Assembly: GCF_030296015.1 (NCBI RefSeq) | Contig: NZ_AP027368.1 | Span: forward strand, 1,798,001-1,862,000 | Reading direction: 5' to 3' | DNA from: Ferrimonas sp. YFM | Lineage (GTDB): Bacteria > Pseudomonadota > Gammaproteobacteria > Enterobacterales > Shewanellaceae | DNA: 64,000 bases | Shown here: positions 45,659 through 54,961 of the stretch, in pieces | Position numbering within the stretch: position 1 is the first letter of the stretch | Layout of the letters: each line of letters begins with the position of its first letter | Translations under genes and position numbers: made by a program | The notes under the pieces: generated by a model | The model's database searches: none | Seen by the model: the letters and a program-made list of their open reading frames with translations, nothing else | What the model was told of the DNA's origin: nothing

Positions 45659-45948
45659 CGGGCCTCCTGTACAGCTAGTGAATAAAATATAGCAAAGAAT
45701 CAGTAGGTTCGAATAAGTAGTACGCATCAGATGTCACTTTGGATCCTCCCTATTCTCCCAATTTTCCACTCACCGAACGCCAGCCAAGGAAGGGGAGGCA
45801 AGCCGTGGATATGGCCACAAGTCAATGAAAGCGATGATATTTTGTGGCGTTTGAGGGCATGAATATGGAAAGATACATATGTTTATCAGGTTGATAGGGT
45901 GTCTCTGCTGCGAAGGGCGCAAGCGGCGGATTCAAAGGGAGAGGTGAG

Positions 45949-46341
45949 ATGACGGATTTCAATACCAACTACAACAGGGCGGTCTGGTTCGATATTCCCG
46001 TGGCGGATCTCGACAGGGCGGTGGCCTTCTACGCCAGGGTGCTGGACATCAAGGTGCAGGTCGAGGAGTACGAAGGGGTACGCTTCGGCGTACTGGATCA
46101 TGAGCTTGGCAACGGCGGCTGTCTGGTGGTGGATGAGATCAAAGTGACCAGTCAGCAGGGCATTTTGGTCTACCTCAATGTGGATGGTCGTATCGATGAG
46201 GCGGTTGAGCTGGTGACCGACATGGGCGGCACCGTTCTGCAAGGGGTGCATAATATCGGCCCCCATGGGTTTCGGGCGCTGATCCTCGACAGCGAAGGTA
46301 ATCGCCTGGCTCTGCACGCAGAGCGCCGCAGCCAAGAGTGA
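45949..46341 (+). CDS. VOC-family (glyoxalase/bleomycin-resistance-fold) protein
   Basis: 130-aa protein with the two beta-alpha-beta-beta-beta modules of the vicinal oxygen chelate fold: WFDIPVADLDRAVAFYARVL at the start and HGFRALILDSEGNRLALHA at the end. Substrate unknown. It likely forms an operon with the S33 hydrolase 14 bp downstream. Confidence 0.85.
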   Translation: MTDFNTNYNRAVWFDIPVADLDRAVAFYARVLDIKVQVEEYEGVRFGVLDHELGNGGCLVVDEIKVTSQQGILVYLNVDGRIDEAVELVTDMGGTVLQGVHNIGPHGFRALILDSEGNRLALHAERRSQE

Positions 46342-46355
46342 CAGGGAAAGAGACA

Positions 46356-47648
46356 ATGATGATGAGCCCCCCTTACCTGGCCGGCGTTGCGACGGCCGAA
46401 CACAGGTTCTCTCTGCCTCTGGATTATGCCGATCCAGAGGGGACGCACATCGAGGTGTTTGCCCGGGAGCTGTGGGCCTCCGACAAGATGCGCGAGTCCC
46501 TGCCCATGCTGGTGTTCTTCCAGGGCGGCCCAGGGTTTGGCGCGCTGAGGCCATCTGGTCGCAGCGGTTGGCTGGACAGGGCTCTGCAGGAGTTTCGGGT
46601 GTTGCTACTGGACCAGAGAGGCACCGGCCTGTCGTCACCCATTCACAGCCGGGCTCTGTCGGCCCTGAATTCAGAGCAGCAGCTGCACTACCTGACACAA
46701 CACCGGGCAGACAACATAGTGCGCGATGCCGAGGCGATTCGTCATCAGCTTCTGGGGGAGCGCCCCTGGAGCATCCTGGGGCAGAGCTTCGGCGGATTTT
46801 GCGTCTTACGCTATCTGAGTGTTGCCCACCAGGGGGTGGCAGAGGCCTACATTACCGGGGGGATCCCCTCCCTGAGTCGCCAGGCGGAAGAGGTCTACCG
46901 GGCCACCTATCCGCGGGTGGCGGAGAAAAACCGTGCCTTCTTCGACCGATTCCCCAGGGCCCAGGCACTGGCGGACGAGATTGCCGCTTATCTGTGTGCC
47001 AATGACGTCAGGTTACCCGATGGTGCCAGGCTGACGGTGGAGCGATTCCAGCTGCTTGGCATTCATCTCGGGGTGGAGGAGGGGGCCGAAGCACTCTACT
47101 ACCTGTTGGAGCAAGCCCTGTTGCCTTCGCCTTCGGGATCTCAGTTAAACCCAGGTTTCCTCCATGGGGTGATGCAGATGCTCGACTATGACACCAACCC
47201 TCTGTACACCCTGCTGCACGAACCGATCTACAACCAGGGGCATGCCTCCCGCTGGGCGGCACACAGGGTTCGTAGCGAGTTCCCGGAGTTTGACTATCGT
47301 CCGGACAGACCGCTGCGGTTCACCGGTGAGATGGTCTACCCCTGGATGACCGAGCAGTTTCAGGAGCTCAAGCCTCTGGCCACCCTGGCCGAGGCCCTGG
47401 CGAACAAGAGTGACTGGCCGCCCCTGTACGACGCCGCACAGTTGGCGAAGAACCCGGTTCCTGTGGCGGCGGCGGTCTATACCCAGGATATGTTCGTGGA
47501 ACACGCTTTCTCGGAAGAGACCATAGATCAGGTGGCCAACCTGGTGGCCTGGCGAACCTCTGAGTATGAACACAATGGCATCAGGATGGACGGTTATCGC
47601 ATCCTGGATCGTTTGATCTCGCTTAATCGAAAGCAGGCACTGAGGTAA
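46356..47648 (+). CDS. S33-family proline iminopeptidase-like hydrolase
   Basis: 430-aa alpha/beta hydrolase of the prolyl aminopeptidase type. It has the oxyanion HGGPG-like FFQGGPGFG, DQRGTGLSS, and nucleophile elbow GQSFGG (Ser near 144). The acid and His should lie near VYTQDMFVEHAF at the C-terminus. ATG 46356, the first of three ATG codons, follows AGGGAAAGAG. Its 3' end overlaps the convergent GGDEF-EAL gene by 26 bp. Confidence 0.88.
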   Translation: MMMSPPYLAGVATAEHRFSLPLDYADPEGTHIEVFARELWASDKMRESLPMLVFFQGGPGFGALRPSGRSGWLDRALQEFRVLLLDQRGTGLSSPIHSRALSALNSEQQLHYLTQHRADNIVRDAEAIRHQLLGERPWSILGQSFGGFCVLRYLSVAHQGVAEAYITGGIPSLSRQAEEVYRATYPRVAEKNRAFFDRFPRAQALADEIAAYLCANDVRLPDGARLTVERFQLLGIHLGVEEGAEALYYLLEQALLPSPSGSQLNPGFLHGVMQMLDYDTNPLYTLLHEPIYNQGHASRWAAHRVRSEFPEFDYRPDRPLRFTGEMVYPWMTEQFQELKPLATLAEALANKSDWPPLYDAAQLAKNPVPVAAAVYTQDMFVEHAFSEETIDQVANLVAWRTSEYEHNGIRMDGYRILDRLISLNRKQALR

Positions 47649-49464
47649 TGGCCGGCGAGCCTGCCATCTGACGGCGGCGGGCTGCCAGCAGGGCTTCGAG
47701 GCTTTGGGGCGGGCTGTACAGGTAGCCCTGGAACTGGTGGCAGCCCCGCTTGATCAGGTACTCCTCCTGCTCCCGGGTTTCCACCCCTTCGGCGGTCACC
47801 GGGATCTCATAGATGGCCGCCACTCTCAGGATCACGTCCACCAGGGAGCGGGTCTGTTCTGCCCCCTCCCTTTCCAGCTGGCTGACGAAACTGCGATCGA
47901 TCTTCAGCCGGTCGATGGGGTAGTGCTGCAGCTGGGTAAAGGCGGTGTAGCCGGTACCAAAGTCATCCAACACCACCTTGACGCCGTTGCGCCTGAGTTC
48001 AGTGAGCATCTTCAGGCCCTCTGAAGTGTGGCTGACCATGGCGGTCTCGGTCAGCTCCAGATCCAGCCGGTTGAGGTCAATCTCGTAACTGGAGGCCAAG
48101 CTCAGTAACTGTGAAGCCAGCTTAGGGTTGTTCAGTTGCATGGAGGAGATGTTCAGTGCCAGGCGCAGATCCCGCACCTCCTCCCTGTGGCTGTGGGAGA
48201 GGGACTGAATCTCGGAAAAGCAGCGCTGAATGATCCACAGATCCAGGTCGTAGATCAGGCCATACTTCTCGGCCACGGGAATGAACTTGTCCGGGCCAAC
48301 CCCATCAAGCTCGGGCAGGGTGCAGCGCACCAACACTTCGGCACTGGTGCACCAGGGGGTAGCCAGTCCGTGGATCGGCATGTATTTGAGCTCAAAGGCG
48401 CCAATGTCCATGGCACGCTTCAGGCCCTGGAGTATCGAGGCTTCCAATTGCATCTCTTTGGCCATTGCCTCACTGAACTCGTAGCAGAGTCCGGGCTGGG
48501 TCGCCTTGCCCTGAGTGGTGGCCAGGTTTGCTTGCTGCAGCTTGTCCGACGGCGTGGTCAGGTTGCACCTGGAGTAGCCCAGGGTCATGGTGAGCATCAG
48601 CTGGTGCTCGAACACCTGATAGGCCCCGGTCAGCCGGTGCCGAATGGCTTCGGCCACCCGGCCACTGTGTTGTTTGCGGCTGATGGGCAGACCAAGGACG
48701 AACTCATCTCCTGAGGTCCTCGCCAGCAGCCGTTTGCCGCCGCCAATTAGGCCGTCGGCAAAGAGTTGGTCAGGCAGCATTTGCAGGCGGTGGGCCAGTT
48801 GCTGCAACAGGGCATCGCCGGTGGCGCGGCCATATCTCTGGTTGACCGATTTAAACTGGTGGATGTTCAGCTGAAACAGACACAGAGAGTGAGGATCCCC
48901 CTGATAGTGGGACAGCCACTTGTCCATGGAGCGGCGGTTGGCCAGCCCGGTCAGGGGGTCGGTCAGGTAGGAGCGATTGAGTCGTGACAGACTCTGTTTC
49001 TGCCCCATCACCAGGAACCAGATAAAGCAGTAGGTGATCACCACGGACACACCGAAACGCAGCAGCATGTCGGCGCCGACTGTGTGGGAGCCCAGGGCAA
49101 ACAGCACCAGGGTAAAGGTGGCCCCAAGCAGCCCCGCCGCGGCGACGGGCATCAGATAGAACAGGCCAGCCACCACAGGGAAGACGAAGGCCAGGCCGCG
49201 AAAGCCGTTGTCGTAGGTAAAGACGGCGATGGCAGTCATCATCAGCAGGGTGAACACCAGCAGTGCCCGGCGGCTGAGATTTCCGGTGCGGCGGGTGCGC
49301 ACTAATGAAAAGATGAGAAAGGGGGAGGCGATAAGCTCCAGGCAGCCCACCAGATAGTTGAAGCCAAACAACAGGTGGAATACACCAAACCCCAGGGCGC
49401 CAGCGAGGCTGACCCAGTGAAGACCCTGGACAACGGTTGATGAATAAGGCTGATAAAGGTGCAT
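47623..49464 (-). CDS. Membrane GGDEF-EAL protein
   Basis: About 613 aa. It has five or six N-terminal helices, then a GGDEF domain (YLTDPLTGLANRRSMDKWL ... RTSGDEF, where the first Gly of GGDEF is Ser). The EAL domain has EVL in place of EAL, with DDFGTGYTAF, KIDRSFV and AEGVETREQ retained. The EAL half keeps most catalytic residues, so it is probably a phosphodiesterase with a degenerate cyclase. TTG 49497 is an alternative start with GTGAGC upstream; ATG 49464 has little Shine-Dalgarno. Confidence 0.85.
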   Translation of the reverse strand: MHLYQPYSSTVVQGLHWVSLAGALGFGVFHLLFGFNYLVGCLELIASPFLIFSLVRTRRTGNLSRRALLVFTLLMMTAIAVFTYDNGFRGLAFVFPVVAGLFYLMPVAAAGLLGATFTLVLFALGSHTVGADMLLRFGVSVVITYCFIWFLVMGQKQSLSRLNRSYLTDPLTGLANRRSMDKWLSHYQGDPHSLCLFQLNIHQFKSVNQRYGRATGDALLQQLAHRLQMLPDQLFADGLIGGGKRLLARTSGDEFVLGLPISRKQHSGRVAEAIRHRLTGAYQVFEHQLMLTMTLGYSRCNLTTPSDKLQQANLATTQGKATQPGLCYEFSEAMAKEMQLEASILQGLKRAMDIGAFELKYMPIHGLATPWCTSAEVLVRCTLPELDGVGPDKFIPVAEKYGLIYDLDLWIIQRCFSEIQSLSHSHREEVRDLRLALNISSMQLNNPKLASQLLSLASSYEIDLNRLDLELTETAMVSHTSEGLKMLTELRRNGVKVVLDDFGTGYTAFTQLQHYPIDRLKIDRSFVSQLEREGAEQTRSLVDVILRVAAIYEIPVTAEGVETREQEEYLIKRGCHQFQGYLYSPPQSLEALLAARRRQMAGSPAITSVPAFD

Positions 49465-49528
49465 CGAGACGGGCGTGGAGACGAAAATTTTTCGCAATAC
49501 TAACAGCTCACTGTGGTTAAGTCAGTCC

Positions 49529-49546
49529 TACAAACAAATGTTTGTA
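49529..49546. promoter_or_regulatory. Perfect palindrome upstream of GGDEF-EAL gene
   Basis: TACAAACA-AA-TGTTTGTA, two 8-bp arms with a 2-bp centre, 65 bp upstream of ATG 49464. It has the look of a TetR-type operator. The binding protein is unknown. Confidence 0.5.
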
Positions 49547-49627
49547 TCATTTGTGTGCGCCATATAACTTGCGGATTAATAGCACCTTATTGAAAGTGTG
49601 AATCCGTCCACAGACAGAGAATGGCAA

Positions 49628-49657
49628 CAAAAAGAGCCGCCCGAGGGCGGCTCTTTG
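49628..49657 (-). terminator. Rho-independent terminator of adhE
   Basis: On the minus strand, AAAGAGCCGCC-CTC-GGGCGGCTCTTTTT follows the adhE stop. Confidence 0.9.
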
Positions 49658-49672
49658 TCATTGTGTTGTCAC

Positions 49673-52279
49673 TTACTCGTGGCTGTCCTTGTAGGGGCGG
49701 CCGTAGTAGCTGTCCAGCAGAACCTGCTTCAGTTCGCTGATCAACGGGTAGCGAGGGTTGGCGCCGGTGCACTGGTCATCGAACGCTTCCTCGGCCACTT
49801 CGTCCAGCTTGGCCAGGAACAGTTTCTCGTCCACGCCGGCGGCCTGGATGGAGGCAGGAATGTCCAACACCTCTTTCAGTTGCTCAACCTTGGCGATCAG
49901 CAGTTCCAGTTTTTCCTGGTCGCTGTTACCGCCCAGACGCAGATGATCGGCGATGGAGGCGTAGCGGCACAGGGCCTGAGGCCGGTCATACTGGCTGAAG
50001 GCGGTCTGCTTGGTGGGCAGGTCGGTGCCGTTGAAGCGCATGACGTTGGTGATCAGCAGGGCATTGGCCAGGCCGTGGGGCAGGTGGAACTCGGCACCAA
50101 TCTTGTGGGCCATGGAGTGACAAATGCCCAGGAAGGCGTTAGCAAAGGCGATGCCGGCGATGGTGGCAGCGTTGTGCACCTTCTCCTTGGCCTTGGGCGC
50201 ATTGGCGCCACCGATGTAGCTATCAGGCAGGTGCTTGAACAGCAGATCCAGGGCCTGCAACGCCTGACCGTCGGAGTACTCGTTGGCCATCACGGAGACA
50301 TAGGCTTCCAGGGCGTGGGTCACCGCATCGATACCACCGAAGGCGGTCAGTGACTTGGGCATGTTCATCACCAGGTTGGCATCAACGATGGCCATGTTGG
50401 GTGTCAGCTCATAGTCGGCGATGGGGTATTTGGTGCCGGTACGCTCGTCGGTCACCACGGCGAAAGGCGTGACCTCAGATCCGGTGCCGGAAGTGGTGGG
50501 GATCGCCACCATCTGCGCCTTCTTACCCATTTTGGGGAAGCGGTAGATACGCTTACGGATGTCCATGAAGCGCAGGGCCAGATCGGCGAAGTCCACCTCA
50601 GGGTGCTCGTACATCACCCACATGATCTTGGCTGCATCCATGGGGGAGCCGCCGCCCAGGGCAACGATGACGTCGGGCTTGAAGCTGTGCAGCATATCGG
50701 CACCCTTTTTCACCACTTCCAGGGTGGGATCGGCTTCCACTTCATAGAACACCTCAACCTCCAGACCCTGGCCTTTGAGGATCCGAATGGTTTCATCGCA
50801 GTAGCCGTTGTTGAACAGGAAGCGGTCGGTCACGATGCAGGCACGCTTGTGTTCGCTCAGCTCTTCCAGGGCCACCGGCAGGGCGCCGCGGCGGAAGTAG
50901 ATGGACTTAGGCAGTTTGTGCCACAACATATTCTCGGCTCGCTTGGCTACGGTTTTCTTGTTGATCAGGTGCTGGGGGCCCACGTTCTCGGAGATGGAGT
51001 TACCGCCCCAGGAACCACAACCCAGGGTCAGGGAGGGCGCCAGCTTGAAGTTGTACAGATCGCCGATGCCGCCTTGAGAAGCGGGGGTGTTGATCAGGAT
51101 ACGGGCGGTCTTCATCCGCTGGCCAAACACACGGATGCGCTCCGCCTGGAGATCCTGGTCGGTATACAGCGCCGAGGTGTGGCCGATGCCGCCCAGGGCC
51201 ACCAGTTCCTCGGCCTTGGTTACCGCGTCTTCGAAATCGGTGGCACGGTACATGGCCAGGGTGGGGGAGAGCTTCTCGTGGGCAAAGGCTTCATCGATGG
51301 TGGTCTTGGAGACCTCACCCACCAGAACCTTGGTCCAGGAAGGCACCTTGATGCCGGCCATTTCGGCGATCTTGGTGGCAGGCTGGCCGACGATGTCGGC
51401 GTTGAGGTTGCCGTTGACCAGCAGGACCTTGCGCACCTTGGTGGTTTCGCTCTTGTTCAGCAGGTAGCCACCGTGGCTGGCGAAGCGCTCGCGCACTTCG
51501 TCATAGATGCTGTCGACGACGATGACGGATTGCTCGGAGGCGCAGACCACGCCGTTGTCGAAGGTCTTGGACATCAGGATGGAGCTGACCGCACGCTTGA
51601 TGTCGGCGGTTTCGTCCACCACCACAGGGGTGTTGCCGGCGCCTACGCCGATGGCGGGCTTGCCGGAGCTGTACGCGGCTTTCACCATGCCCGGGCCACC
51701 GGTGGCCAGGATCAGGTTGATGTCTTCATGGGTCATCAGGTGGTTGGACAGGGCCACGGATGGGGTGTCAATCCAGCCAACGATATCCTCTGGGGCACCG
51801 GCGGCGACGGCGGCATCCAGCACCAGCTTGGCGGCGGCGTTGGTGGCGTTCTTGGCCCGCGGGTGGGGGGAGAAGATGATGCCGTTACGGGTCTTCAGGG
51901 CGATCAGCGCCTTAAACACCGCGGTGGAGGTGGGGTTGGTGGTGGGCACAATGCCACAGATCAGGCCCACAGGTTCGGCGATGGTGATGGTGCCACCGGT
52001 CTCATCCTCTTCCAGGATGCCGCAGGTCTTGTCATCTTTGTACTTGTTGTAGATGTACTCGGAGGCAAAGTGATTCTTGATCACCTTATCCTCCAGCACA
52101 CCCATGCCGGTTTCCTCTACAGCCTGTCGGGCCAGGGGAATACGGGCATCGGCGGCGGCCAGGGCCGCAGCTCGGAAGATCGCGTCCACCTGTTCCTGGC
52201 TGTAACTGGCAAATTTTTGCTGTGCCGCTTTTACCCGGGCAACCAGGGCATTCAGTTCGGCAATGGACTTGTCAGTCAT
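49673..52279 (-). CDS. adhE: Bifunctional acetaldehyde-CoA / alcohol dehydrogenase
   Basis: 868-aa fermentative enzyme reducing acetyl-CoA to ethanol. The N-terminal aldehyde dehydrogenase has FDNGVVCASEQ with the catalytic Cys. The C-terminal iron-containing alcohol dehydrogenase has GGGSPMDAAKIMW, TTSGTGSEVTPFAV and HSMAHKIGAEFHLPHG. Length matches E. coli AdhE (891). ATG 52279 has GAGGACAG upstream. The promoter holds HexR-like sites. Neighbouring ychE is as in enterics. Confidence 0.97.
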   Translation of the reverse strand: MTDKSIAELNALVARVKAAQQKFASYSQEQVDAIFRAAALAAADARIPLARQAVEETGMGVLEDKVIKNHFASEYIYNKYKDDKTCGILEEDETGGTITIAEPVGLICGIVPTTNPTSTAVFKALIALKTRNGIIFSPHPRAKNATNAAAKLVLDAAVAAGAPEDIVGWIDTPSVALSNHLMTHEDINLILATGGPGMVKAAYSSGKPAIGVGAGNTPVVVDETADIKRAVSSILMSKTFDNGVVCASEQSVIVVDSIYDEVRERFASHGGYLLNKSETTKVRKVLLVNGNLNADIVGQPATKIAEMAGIKVPSWTKVLVGEVSKTTIDEAFAHEKLSPTLAMYRATDFEDAVTKAEELVALGGIGHTSALYTDQDLQAERIRVFGQRMKTARILINTPASQGGIGDLYNFKLAPSLTLGCGSWGGNSISENVGPQHLINKKTVAKRAENMLWHKLPKSIYFRRGALPVALEELSEHKRACIVTDRFLFNNGYCDETIRILKGQGLEVEVFYEVEADPTLEVVKKGADMLHSFKPDVIVALGGGSPMDAAKIMWVMYEHPEVDFADLALRFMDIRKRIYRFPKMGKKAQMVAIPTTSGTGSEVTPFAVVTDERTGTKYPIADYELTPNMAIVDANLVMNMPKSLTAFGGIDAVTHALEAYVSVMANEYSDGQALQALDLLFKHLPDSYIGGANAPKAKEKVHNAATIAGIAFANAFLGICHSMAHKIGAEFHLPHGLANALLITNVMRFNGTDLPTKQTAFSQYDRPQALCRYASIADHLRLGGNSDQEKLELLIAKVEQLKEVLDIPASIQAAGVDEKLFLAKLDEVAEEAFDDQCTGANPRYPLISELKQVLLDSYYGRPYKDSHE

Positions 52280-52369
52280 CTAAACTGTCCTCAAATTTAA
52301 AAACACTTTCCTCTGAACCAAGTCAGTATAGGCTTCGGAACCATGTTCAGGAAAAGTGCTCTTCGCTGA

Positions 52370-52384
52370 TGTAATTAAATTACA
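52370..52384. promoter_or_regulatory. HexR-type palindrome
   Basis: TGTAATTAAATTACA is a perfect 15-bp palindrome matching the HexR consensus (TGTAATWWWATTACA) of Shewanella and other gammaproteobacteria, 91 bp upstream of the adhE start. HexR responds to KDPG and is known to control adhE in Shewanella. No hexR gene is in the window. Confidence 0.7.
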
Positions 52385-52434
52385 CCAATCTCAGTCACAA
52401 ACCGTTAACTGCTTCACGTTTGGGCGAATTTGGA

Positions 52435-52449
52435 TGTAGCTAACTTACA
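52435..52449. promoter_or_regulatory. Second, weaker HexR-like site
   Basis: TGTAGCTAACTTACA has perfect TGTA/TACA ends and an imperfect centre, 65 bp (about six helical turns) from the first site. Confidence 0.45.
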
Positions 52450-52576
52450 TTCACCATTAGAAAATATAATGATTTGATGGGGTGAAACGAGGAAAAATTC
52501 ACTTTTCCCAAGGGACGGATTTCTCTAGAGTATCCTCCTTCGTTTTTGGCTCCTGTTATTGAGGCGTATACCCTAA

Positions 52577-53209
52577 GTGGACTTCTATCTGCTGTTGCAA
52601 TTCTTCCTTGGCCTGGTGGCGATCATCAATCCCATCGGTCTGCTGCCTGTGTTTGTTTCCCTGACCAGTCACCAGACTGAACAGGAGCGACTGGCGACCG
52701 CCAAGGTGGCGAACTTCTCTGTGGTGATCATCCTGCTGGTGACCCTGGTGGCGGGTCAGTTGATCCTCAACCTGTTCAGCATCTCCATTCCGGCGTTTCG
52801 CATTGCCGGGGGCGTGCTGATCACCTTTATTGCCATGTCGATGTTGCAGGGTAAGCTGGGTGAAGTGAAACACAACAAAGAAGAGGGCCGGGAAGCCGCA
52901 GCGATGGATGCGGTTGCTGTGGTGCCACTGGCTTTGCCGCTGATGGCCGGCCCGGGTGCCATCAGTTCGGTGATCGTATTCGCCTCTCAGCACAGAGACC
53001 CCCAATCGATGCTGGGCATGGCGGCATGCATCGTCGTTTTTGGACTGCTGAGCTGGATAGTGTTTCGCACGGCGCCGGTGATCTTTAAGGTGCTGGGTCA
53101 GACCGGCATTAACGTGATCACCCGTATTATGGGTCTGCTGATGATGTCCATCGGTATTGAGGTGATTGCGGCAGGCATGAAGACGCTGTTCCCTGCGTTA
53201 GCCTCCTAA
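52577..53209 (+). CDS. ychE: MarC/YchE-family inner-membrane protein
   Basis: 210-aa protein with six helices and the family motifs AIINPIGLLPVF and PLALPLMAGPGAISSVIV. It is divergent from adhE as in E. coli (adhE-ychE), which supports YchE over MarC or YhgN. Function of the family is unclear. GTG 52577 is the assumed start. Confidence 0.85.
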   Translation: MDFYLLLQFFLGLVAIINPIGLLPVFVSLTSHQTEQERLATAKVANFSVVIILLVTLVAGQLILNLFSISIPAFRIAGGVLITFIAMSMLQGKLGEVKHNKEEGREAAAMDAVAVVPLALPLMAGPGAISSVIVFASQHRDPQSMLGMAACIVVFGLLSWIVFRTAPVIFKVLGQTGINVITRIMGLLMMSIGIEVIAAGMKTLFPALAS

Positions 53210-53230
53210 AACCCCGGCAAACCGATAGCC

Positions 53231-53261
53231 TTGCAGCGTCCTGCTCGTCGTGACGCTGCAA
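53231..53261 (+). promoter_or_regulatory. Hairpin between ychE and SDR gene
   Basis: TTGCAGCGTC / GACGCTGCAA form a perfect 10-bp stem with an 11-nt loop, 20 bp before the SDR ATG. No T-run follows; it may be a weak terminator or a leader structure. Confidence 0.5.
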
Positions 53262-53281
53262 CACCAAGTTGGAGAAGCATT

Positions 53282-53953
53282 ATGATCTTGATTACCGGAG
53301 CAGGCAGCGGCCTGGGAGCCGCTTTGGCCAAAGTCTACAGCCAGCAGGGAGAGTCCCTGGTGCTGGTGGGCCGCAGTCTGGCCAAACTGGAGTCGGTGGC
53401 CGCTTCTCTCTCCGCCGACGTGGTGTGCCATGTGGCGGACCTGACGTGTGAAACCCAGGTGGCGGGGCTGTTCGAGGCGCTGCCCCAGGTGCCCGCCCGA
53501 ATCATTCACTGCGCCGGCAGCGGCGATTTCGGCCCCTTGTCGCAGTTTGATGAGGCCAGAGTTCGCCGGCTGATGGACAACAACCTGTTGACTGCGGCCT
53601 TGGTGGCCAAAGAGGCGGTGGCCAGATTCCGGCAGCATCAGGTGCAGTTGGTGATGGTGGCGTCGACGGCGGCTCAAAAGGGCAAGGCCAATGAGGCGGT
53701 CTACTGTGCGGTGAAGTGGGGCGTCAAAGGCCTGGTGGAATCCCTGAGGGCAGAACTCAAAGGGGCGGCCATGACCTTGGTGGGCGTGTATCCCGGAGGG
53801 ATGGATACGCCGTTTTGGCAGCAGCAGGGCTGCGACGGTCATGTGGATGCCAGTGGTTTCATGAGCGCCGACGAGGCGGCCACCATGATGGTGAATGGAC
53901 TCATCGCATCTGAGAACGGCTACATCTCAGAGCTGACCCTTATCCGCCGCTGA
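53282..53953 (+). CDS. Short-chain dehydrogenase/reductase
   Basis: 223-aa classical SDR. Nucleotide loop is TGAGSGLG, IIHCAGSG, the catalytic region VMVASTAAQKG and YCAVKWGVK (Tyr/Lys), and a VYPGGMDTPFW C-terminal part. ATG 53282 follows GGAG. Substrate unknown. Its 3' end overlaps the convergent small membrane gene by 14 bp. Confidence 0.9.
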   Translation: MILITGAGSGLGAALAKVYSQQGESLVLVGRSLAKLESVAASLSADVVCHVADLTCETQVAGLFEALPQVPARIIHCAGSGDFGPLSQFDEARVRRLMDNNLLTAALVAKEAVARFRQHQVQLVMVASTAAQKGKANEAVYCAVKWGVKGLVESLRAELKGAAMTLVGVYPGGMDTPFWQQQGCDGHVDASGFMSADEAATMMVNGLIASENGYISELTLIRR

Positions 53954-54164
53954 GCATCGCCTGGCGCGCCAACGGCGCCAGCAACATGATCAGTATGATG
54001 GCTACGGTGGAGAACTGCAGCCAGTGATCCTGCAGGCTCTCCATTTCAGCCACCCGCTGTGGGTCACTCCGGTTGTTTTGGCGAGTGGCCTGGTAGTAGC
54101 GCAGGGCCCAGTAGCCGTTGCCGATGATCAGCACCGCCAGCGCGGTGAGTAAACGCCATTCCAT
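53940..54164 (-). CDS. Small two-helix membrane protein (74 aa)
   Basis: Two hydrophobic segments (WRLLTALAVLIIGNGYWAL and FSTVAIILIMLLAPLA) flank a polar Asn/Arg/Gln-rich loop. ATG 54164 has GGAG eight bases upstream. No family recognised. Confidence 0.6.
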   Translation of the reverse strand: MEWRLLTALAVLIIGNGYWALRYYQATRQNNRSDPQRVAEMESLQDHWLQFSTVAIILIMLLAPLARQAMLSGG

Positions 54165-54428
54165 ATGCGCGCTCCTCAAAGGATCTTCCTACTCCTATTT
54201 ATACCTAAAAAGGAGCATTTCTGGGAATAATCCCCCAAAGTTTTTGCGGGATTAGCCTGTGATCCAGTCGAAAAATTCCTCAATCGGTACTGATTCTTGT
54301 TCGTTGACCTGCAAAAGGGTGAAGGGGGTCACGTCTTTGGCGCGGCGCTTGGTCTATTTTTTCAACGGCTTTAAAAATTCAACCCTGTGCTGAGAAACGG
54401 AGATCCAGCCGGGCCGATGGAGGTTTCG

Positions 54429-54812
54429 ATGTTGCATACCGAAATGGCCCAGTTTGGCCTATTTGCGAGACAGCTGATTAAGCAGGCGGCAGCGGTGGTG
54501 TCCACCCTGCCCAAACAGAGTGAGCGCCTCAAGTGGCACTCTCGCCTGCAGGCCTGTCTCTATCAAAGTGAAAACCGAGCCATGGAGTTGGTGATGTCCA
54601 AAGACTACCGCACCCTGAGCCTGTTGGGTGAGTCGGTGGCCGACAGCGTATCGCTGATTGGCGTATTTTCCGACCACCCTGGCCTGTCCGATGCGGATCA
54701 ACACGGTTTGGACATTGCCCTGGCCAACGTCGCCCTGATTCATTCCCGCGCCAAGCGCTTGATGAAACAGGCCGACAATGTGGTGCCCTTCCCAGTAGCA
54801 GCTAGCGCCTGA
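54429..54812 (+). CDS. Hypothetical helical protein (127 aa)
   Basis: ATG 54429 has GGAGG five bases upstream; earlier in-frame starts are worse. The protein is all-helical, without signal or membrane segments, and is rich in Leu, Ala and Gln. No family recognised. It ends in a strong terminator, which supports its being a real single gene. Confidence 0.65.
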   Translation: MLHTEMAQFGLFARQLIKQAAAVVSTLPKQSERLKWHSRLQACLYQSENRAMELVMSKDYRTLSLLGESVADSVSLIGVFSDHPGLSDADQHGLDIALANVALIHSRAKRLMKQADNVVPFPVAASA

Positions 54813-54828
54813 GCTGCGCGCCACACTG

Positions 54829-54856
54829 ACGCCCGGCCTTTGGCCGGGCGTTTTCT
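54829..54856 (+). terminator. Rho-independent terminator
   Basis: ACGCCCGGCC-TTT-GGCCGGGCGT with TTTTCTTTT after it. Confidence 0.93.
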
Positions 54857-54961
54857 TTTCTGCGTGGCGAACTTTTGGGGGGCGCAATTTCCCGGTTCTA
54901 TTGACCGACTGGCCCTGACTCGAAACCTGGGTCACCGACCCGTCCCCCGTTGGAGCGCACT

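Noticed and set aside
50603-52300. 565-codon plus-strand frame opposite adhE
   Set aside because: Shadow of adhE; His/Gly/Val-rich with no family features.
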